11,051 nucleotides of DNA from Candidatus Falkowiibacteriota bacterium. GTDB lineage: Bacteria > Patescibacteriota > Patescibacteriia > Patescibacteriales > UBA12465. The notes beneath the pieces were generated by a model. It worked only from the letters and a program-made list of their open reading frames with translations. It did not search any database and was not told the origin of the DNA. Made by a program: the position numbers and the translations under genes. The stretch covers positions 1 to 11,051 of the forward strand of contig CAIZYV010000003.1 in NCBI GenBank assembly GCA_903937325.1, given 5' to 3'. This document shows positions 7,490-11,051 of this stretch, piece after piece; the first letter of the stretch is position 1, and the number at the start of each line of letters is the position of its first letter.

Positions 7490-7906
7490 ATGTTAAAATT
7501 TTTTTCCGGACAGCAAAAACGTCTAATCGCCGCCGAAGATAATTCGGCTATTAGCGATTGGATGGAAAAAGAAGGCGCGTCCGAAGGTCAATTATCGATT
7601 GATGTTTATCAAACAGATAAGAGGATTATCATCCAATCGACTATCGCCGGAGCACGCCCGGAAGATCTTAAAATTTCCTTGCACCATGATTTACTTACCA
7701 TCCACGGCACCAGGCGTCAGCCACAAAGCATAAATGAGGATCAATATCTTTACCGCGAATGTTATTGGGGGCCATTTTCTCGCTCTATTATATTACCCGC
7801 AGAAGTAGATAGTCGTAAAGTCGAAGCAAAAATCGAAAATGGCGTTTTAACAATCATTTTAAGCAAAACCAAAGCAGAAAATATTGCCATTAACTTTCAA
7901 GATTGA
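7490..7906 (+). CDS. Hsp20/alpha-crystallin family small heat-shock protein
   Basis: A 138-residue small heat-shock chaperone, expected to form cytoplasmic oligomers that hold unfolding proteins without using ATP. Residues 1-30 are a short N-terminal arm. The alpha-crystallin domain runs from about 34 to 130: strand segments SIDVYQTDKRIIIQSTIAGA and LTIHGTRR, the RECYWGPFSRSIILP region, and the conserved KIENGVLTIILSK motif near the end. The C-terminal tail contains IAI, matching the I-x-I element that drives oligomer assembly. Length is typical of bacterial class A proteins. The ATG is 17 nt after the tRNA-Val 3' end with no Shine-Dalgarno, so its mRNA 5' end probably arises by tRNA processing, or transcription starts inside the tRNA gene. 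A 62-residue gene follows after 1 nt. No CIRCE inverted repeat is visible upstream. Confidence 0.93.
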   Translation: MLKFFSGQQKRLIAAEDNSAISDWMEKEGASEGQLSIDVYQTDKRIIIQSTIAGARPEDLKISLHHDLLTIHGTRRQPQSINEDQYLYRECYWGPFSRSIILPAEVDSRKVEAKIENGVLTIILSKTKAENIAINFQD

Positions 7907-7907
7907 T

Positions 7908-8096
7908 ATGGATTATGAGCTTAAAGTAGCCGGATTTAGTCAGGACCAGGCAATCCTGGAAGATCAGGATAAAAACCTGATTTACTGGCCAAAAGAAAAA
8001 TTGCCCCAGATTCCAGAAATCGGACAAATTCTGCATTTTTCTATTGGCACCGATAAAACCAGCCTACTAAATGAGCTCCTAAACATGGATAATTAG
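7908..8096 (+). CDS. Small protein of 62 residues, possibly DUF3006-like
   Basis: A short acidic protein starting MDYELKVAGFS at the ATG at 7908, 1 nt after the hsp20 stop. The frame is open upstream to a TTG at 7884, but the ATG gives the tighter junction. It reads as a small beta fold: a segment on the theme 'the protein's own sequence element plus Asp/Glu' (FSQDQAILEDQDKNLIYWP), then LP-x5-IGQILHFSI, then a helical tail (SLLNELLNM). The order 'AILED ... LP ... G-x-I-L-x-F' recalls DUF3006-type proteins, but the match is by eye only. It has no membrane segment or cysteine pair. Its position between hsp20 and the VanW gene, with gaps of 1 and 10 nt, suggests co-translation with both. The function is unknown. 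Confidence 0.72.
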   Translation: MDYELKVAGFSQDQAILEDQDKNLIYWPKEKLPQIPEIGQILHFSIGTDKTSLLNELLNMDN

Positions 8097-8098
8097 GA
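8095..8098 (+). promoter_or_regulatory. Shine-Dalgarno-like AGGA before the VanW gene
   Basis: AGGA overlaps the stop codon of the preceding small gene and sits 8 nt before the ATG at 8107, a standard spacing. It supports 8107 over the out-of-frame ATG at 8102, which reaches a stop after two codons. It is the only well-placed Shine-Dalgarno I see in the window. Confidence 0.5.
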
Positions 8099-8106
8099 CC
8101 CATGAT

Positions 8107-9927
8107 ATGAAAAAATCGAAAAAAAATATCTTTGCCACGATCGCTGTATTGGTGGTTTTTTTGTTTTTAGCCTTAATTTTTATAGGTAATAACAACAGCG
8201 ATATCATCCAAAATAATTTATTATTTGGCAGTATTAATATAGGCGGGATGAGTAAAACGGCAGCTAGTGAAAAAATTCTAGAAAATTATAATGAGATAGA
8301 AAAACAAGGATTAAAATTGCAATATGGCGATAAAACAATAAATATTCCCGACAGAGCGGCGGCCTTCGACGCTGATTTATCTTATCAAAATTTTCATTAC
8401 GACCGTGGTCAATTAGAGGAATTTCTGTTGACCTATAAACGTCCAAATATTATTGAGATCTTCTGGAAAAAATTATTTTCCCGTCACTTTGCAAATATTA
8501 ATCCTCAGTTTAAAATCGAAGAAAATCGAATTAAAACAGCAATCACCGAAGCCTTCCCGGAAAGTTTAAACCCGGCGGTTAATGCTGCTTTTATTTTCAC
8601 AGAAAATGGCATTATTATATCACCAGAAAAACCCGGCAAGATTATTGACTGGGACAATCTTTTTACCGAAATAAGCCAGCGCTTAAACAACTTTGACCAG
8701 ACAGTTATTACAATTAAAACGAAAACCGAATATCCAACAATATATAGTAATGACCTTAAAGGCCTAGAAGCAGAGGCCAATAGTTTAAGCACAAATCCAT
8801 TAACTCTGACTTTTAAAGATAAAAAATGGGTTATTAGCCGCGAAGAAATCGCCTCCTGGTTGAGCGCCGAAAAAGATAAACAACAATTACGTCTTAACTT
8901 TGAAACAGAAAAAATAGTTCTCTATCTTGAAAAGGAAATTGCCGAACAAATAAATATTGCCCCCCAGGAACAACGTTTTGAAATAAAAGATAATAAAGTC
9001 AGCAGCTGGCAGCTCGGCAAAGATGGTTTTGAATTAGACAATGAAGCGAGCGCGGCAAAAATTGTGGAAATTTATGCCAGTACCACAGAGGCAAAGACAA
9101 TCGAATTAATTACAAAAATAATCCCTCCAGCAACAGCCGAGTCTTTCGATATCCAAGAAATAATCGGCACCGGCCATTCCAATTTTGCCGGCTCACCCAA
9201 GAACCGTCGCCATAATATTGCCGTCGGTGCGGAAGCCCTCCAAGGATTAATAATAAAACCAGGAGAAGAATTTTCTTTGGTAAAAGCACTGGGGGATATA
9301 GATGCTAGCGCCGGATACTTACCAGAATTGGTCATTAAAGGAGATAAGACAATACCAGAATACGGCGGAGGTCTCTGCCAGATTGGCACAACTCTTTTTC
9401 GCAGCGCGCTATCTTCAGGCTTGCCTATAACCGCCCGACAAAATCATTCTTATAGAGTTGCTTATTATGAACCAGCGGGCACAGACGCTGCTATTTATGA
9501 CCCGTGGCCAGATGTCCGTTTTATAAATGACAGCGCCAAAAGTATCTTAATCCAAACACGTATTGAAAAAGATGATATCTATTTTGATTTTTGGGGAACT
9601 CTCGACGGCCGTATTGCCAGTACTAGTAAACCAGTAGTTTATAATATTGTTAAACCGGCAGAAACAAAAATAATACCAAGCGACGAATTAAAACCAGGAG
9701 AAAAAAAATGCACAGAGAGAGCTCACAACGGCGCCGATGCTTACTTCGATTATACTGTTATCTATCCGGAAGGAGCGACAACGACAAGCGAGCAAACGCG
9801 ACGTTTTAAATCTCATTACGTACCATGGCAAGAGGTCTGTTTAGTCGGTAAAACTGCCACCTCTACAACGGCGACGACTACAGACAGCCTCACGGCCACA
9901 ACAAGTACAAGCACTAAAACTGAATAA
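8107..9927 (+). CDS. Membrane-anchored VanW/YoaR family protein
   Basis: A 606-residue protein, probably anchored in the membrane and acting at the cell envelope. Lysines at the N-terminus followed by a hydrophobic stretch at about 8-27 form an uncleaved signal anchor with the rest outside. Two YoaR-type repeats of the putative peptidoglycan-binding domain (PG_binding_4) lie near residues 55-175 and 225-335, each with a strand-rich segment (LQYGDKTINIP and LTFKDKKWVIS). The VanW domain spans about 345-510: FAGSPKNRRHNIAVG, PGEEFSLVKALG, YGGGLCQIGTTLFRS (with C424), NHSYRVAYYEPAGTDAAIYDP. The last 22 or so residues are almost only Thr, Ser and Ala, a low-complexity tail. The biochemical role of VanW is not established, so I do not assign a reaction or link it to vancomycin resistance. 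It is the last gene of the hsp20 run and is followed by a strong terminator. Confidence 0.92.
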   Translation: MKKSKKNIFATIAVLVVFLFLALIFIGNNNSDIIQNNLLFGSINIGGMSKTAASEKILENYNEIEKQGLKLQYGDKTINIPDRAAAFDADLSYQNFHYDRGQLEEFLLTYKRPNIIEIFWKKLFSRHFANINPQFKIEENRIKTAITEAFPESLNPAVNAAFIFTENGIIISPEKPGKIIDWDNLFTEISQRLNNFDQTVITIKTKTEYPTIYSNDLKGLEAEANSLSTNPLTLTFKDKKWVISREEIASWLSAEKDKQQLRLNFETEKIVLYLEKEIAEQINIAPQEQRFEIKDNKVSSWQLGKDGFELDNEASAAKIVEIYASTTEAKTIELITKIIPPATAESFDIQEIIGTGHSNFAGSPKNRRHNIAVGAEALQGLIIKPGEEFSLVKALGDIDASAGYLPELVIKGDKTIPEYGGGLCQIGTTLFRSALSSGLPITARQNHSYRVAYYEPAGTDAAIYDPWPDVRFINDSAKSILIQTRIEKDDIYFDFWGTLDGRIASTSKPVVYNIVKPAETKIIPSDELKPGEKKCTERAHNGADAYFDYTVIYPEGATTTSEQTRRFKSHYVPWQEVCLVGKTATSTTATTTDSLTATTSTSTKTE

Positions 9928-9942
9928 ACAAAAAAGATAAAT

Positions 9943-9971
9943 AAAAACCCTCCTACATTAGGAGGGTTTTT
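9943..9971. terminator. Strong intrinsic terminator, bidirectional
   Basis: A perfect 12-bp stem (9943-9954 with 9960-9971) around the 5-nt loop ACATT. The stem core is CCCTCCT/AGGAGGG flanked by A-run and T-run, so it has the form of an intrinsic terminator on both strands. On the plus strand it ends the VanW transcript 16 nt after the stop codon. On the minus strand it lies just past the U-run of the predicted small RNA and would act as a back-up stop. Confidence 0.9.
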
Positions 9972-9973
9972 AT

Positions 9974-10146
9974 AAAAAAAGACCATTTCAAACGGGTAGG
10001 CAAGAAAATCTCTTCTAGGAATTACCGAGCCCACCGCTGACGCTTAATTTAAGCGGCAATGGTAGGCCCAAAAAACCCTAGCAAGAAAATCCCCATGCTT
10101 GTCGTGCCTGACCCGTTTCAAACGGCCTTTTTCTTTGTAAAGCAAC
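9974..10146 (-). ncRNA. Candidate structured small RNA, about 173 nt, rod-like
   Basis: Predicted from promoter, fold and terminator; family not recognised. On the minus strand a near-consensus promoter sets the 5' end near 10146. After a leader of about 20 nt, the element at 10125-10111 pairs with 9997-9983 over 15 positions with a single G-G mismatch, extended after a bulged C by 5 bp (10109-10105 with 10002-9998). Inside are CTAGG/CCTAG (10081-10077 with 10019-10015), a 7-bp helix GCCTACC/GGTGGGC (10067-10061 with 10035-10029) and an apical hairpin CGCTTA/TAAGCG (10055-10041). Two identical GATTTTCTTGC segments flank the large internal loop. The closing helix is followed by UC and seven U residues. 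The overall form, a long rod with paired ends and a central bubble, resembles 6S RNA, but I cannot confirm homology. No ORF covers this stretch. Confidence 0.6.
10000..10091. repeat. Two direct copies of an 11-nt element, GCAAGAAAATC
   Basis: Exact copies at 10000-10010 and 10081-10091 (plus-strand reading), 81 nt apart start to start. Both lie in the unpaired central part of the predicted small RNA, one on each strand of the rod. Confidence 0.8.
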
Positions 10147-10151
10147 TTGTT

Positions 10152-10180
10152 AATATATCACGCCTAAAACACTTTGTCAA
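10152..10180 (-). promoter_or_regulatory. Near-consensus sigma-70-type promoter for the small RNA
   Basis: On the minus strand TTGACA (10180-10175), exactly 17 nt, then TATATT (10157-10152), the closest match to consensus of the promoters identified here. Transcription should begin near 10146. The next coding sequence in that direction is the 3' end of pheS-side genes many kilobases away, so the promoter is not serving a nearby protein gene. Confidence 0.75.
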
Positions 10181-10185
10181 TAGCT

Positions 10186-10206
10186 TTATCCACAAGTTTA
10201 TCCACC
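10186..10206 (+). promoter_or_regulatory. Pair of DnaA-box-like 9-mers
   Basis: TTATCCACA at 10186-10194 equals the canonical DnaA box, and TTATCCACC at 10198-10206 differs only in the last base; start-to-start distance is 12 nt, same orientation. They are followed by an A/T-rich stretch (10207-10225) and lie just upstream of the small-RNA promoter's -35. They could be a DnaA-responsive operator or part of a larger DnaA-binding cluster. Confidence 0.5.
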
Positions 10207-10225
10207 GATAAATAAATAAAAAGTA

Positions 10226-11051
10226 CTAATCTAGCCTTTTAAAATTAATATGGCTATTATTAGAATAAAAAATAAGAGAACCGGCCTGATCAGTGCGCCA
10301 AATACGACTAGATAACTGCCCCAATCTCTTTATAACTGTCTCATTGGGGTGGCCGTAGGTATTGTCCGCACCAACAGAAATAACGGTAATTTGCGGACGA
10401 AGAGCTCGTAAAAAAGCGAAACTATTAGCAGAATTAGAGCCGTGATGAGAGGCTTTAAATATTTGCACTGCTTTAAGTAGGCCACTATTTAAGAAAAACT
10501 TTTCTCGTTCTTTGCCGGCATCACCAAAAGCGGCTAAAGATAAACCAGCGCAATCAAAATAAATAGCCAGAGAAAGATCATTCTCGTCTTTTTTTTCTAA
10601 AAAAGATTCTGGTGGCGGAAAAAGACAGAATAAACAGTCAGGCTCTAATTCGCGACATAAATTCTGGCGTGGATATTTTACTTCTCTCCCTGAAGCAGCG
10701 AGATTTGTGAGTAAATCAGCCGAAGCAAAACCTGTTAGGCTTGAAGGTAAAAATATCTGGTTAATATCATAGCGAACAGCTATTTCCGGTAAGGCGGTAA
10801 GATGATCAGCGTGCCCATGACTAATAACTAAAATATCAATTATTTTTTTGTCAAAACCGAGCCAGCGCCCTAAGTGATAAAGAGCTGACCAATCCGGTCC
10901 ACCATCAACTAAAATTATTTTGCCTTTTGGCGTTCTTAAAGCAAAAGAATCACCTTGGCCAACATCAAAAAATATCGCTTCTGCTCGATTAGGAGAAGAA
11001 GTTGATGAATAAAAAATAAAAGAAAAAATGATAGCAGATAATAAATAAAAA
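10226..11051 (-). CDS. ComEC-type metallo-beta-lactamase-fold hydrolase (partial, N-terminus beyond window)
   Basis: The minus-strand frame is open from 11050 to the TAG at 10228-10226, giving 274 visible residues with no start inside the window (an internal Met at 10468 is not the start). A hydrophobic stretch opens the visible part (FYLLSAIIFSFIFYSS), then the MBL domain: FDVGQGDS (28-35), VDGG (48-51), the zinc motif SHGHADH (77-83), FGDAG, KASHHGSNSA, SVGADNTYGHP and WRTDQAGSL near the end. These are the landmarks of the ComEC/Rec2 C-terminal hydrolase family, linked to breakdown of the non-transported DNA strand in competence and to related extracellular nucleases. The hydrophobic start fits either a single anchor of a stand-alone hydrolase or the last helix of a full ComEC channel; the window cannot decide. 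Key metal ligands appear intact, so it is probably active. Confidence 0.92.
   Translation of the reverse strand, partial: FYLLSAIIFSFIFYSSTSSPNRAEAIFFDVGQGDSFALRTPKGKIILVDGGPDWSALYHLGRWLGFDKKIIDILVISHGHADHLTALPEIAVRYDINQIFLPSSLTGFASADLLTNLAASGREVKYPRQNLCRELEPDCLFCLFPPPESFLEKKDENDLSLAIYFDCAGLSLAAFGDAGKEREKFFLNSGLLKAVQIFKASHHGSNSANSFAFLRALRPQITVISVGADNTYGHPNETVIKRLGQLSSRIWRTDQAGSLIFYSNNSHINFKRLD

Noticed and set aside
10090..10116. Minus-strand GGGTCAGG...AAGCA inside the small RNA recalls the SRP RNA domain IV motif.
   Set aside because: The GGAA-type tetraloop and the short helix that must close it between the two halves are missing, and the left part is better explained by pairing with the 3' end of the RNA.
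9983..10125. The imperfect terminal inverted repeats could be the ends of a small non-autonomous transposon (MITE).
   Set aside because: No target-site duplication is visible, and the strand-specific promoter, nested inner helices and U-runs fit an RNA gene better. Not fully excluded.
9983..10133. The same structure read on the plus strand also ends in a hairpin and a T-rich tract.
   Set aside because: No plus-strand promoter precedes it and the strong terminator at 9943-9971 blocks read-through from the VanW gene, while the minus strand has a near-consensus promoter.

Overview
The window looks like an AT-rich chromosomal segment of a Candidate Phyla Radiation (Patescibacteria) bacterium, possibly Parcubacteria-like. 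The basis is inference. Most start codons lack a clear Shine-Dalgarno, both tRNAs lack an encoded CCA, AUA codons are common, and the gene set is one I associate with that group: a small four-helix membrane protein beside pheS, a VanW/YoaR-type surface protein and a ComEC-type metallo-hydrolase. No ribosomal RNA or marker tree is available here, so the placement is tentative.

Left part (1-5864, minus strand): a tight four-gene run, valS, a four-TM membrane protein of unknown function, pheS, and pheT (3' end beyond the window). Gaps are 18, 8 and 12 nt, so it probably forms one transcript supplying valyl- and phenylalanyl-tRNA synthetases.

Middle (5865-7489): an intergenic stretch with two divergent promoters whose -10 boxes overlap, one for valS and one for a DHH-type phosphoesterase homologue. 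The DHH active site is heavily substituted, so it may be non-catalytic. Next come two plus-strand tRNA genes: tRNA-Ile with a UAU anticodon, unusual in bacteria, and tRNA-Val(GAC) with a good promoter of its own.

Right part (7490-9971, plus strand): an Hsp20 small heat-shock protein starting only 17 nt after tRNA-Val, a 62-residue protein, and a membrane-anchored VanW/YoaR protein, closed by a strong terminator that should work in both directions.

The 298-bp gap at 9928-10225 is the most interesting part. On the minus strand it holds a near-consensus promoter (TTGACA, 17 nt, TATATT) followed by about 150 nt that can fold into a long rod with paired ends and a trailing U-run. This is a good candidate for an independent structured small RNA, with an architecture like 6S RNA but no family match I can confirm. 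Just upstream of that promoter is a perfect DnaA box and a one-mismatch copy. The window closes with a minus-strand ComEC-type metallo-beta-lactamase-fold protein, cut at its N-terminus by the window edge.
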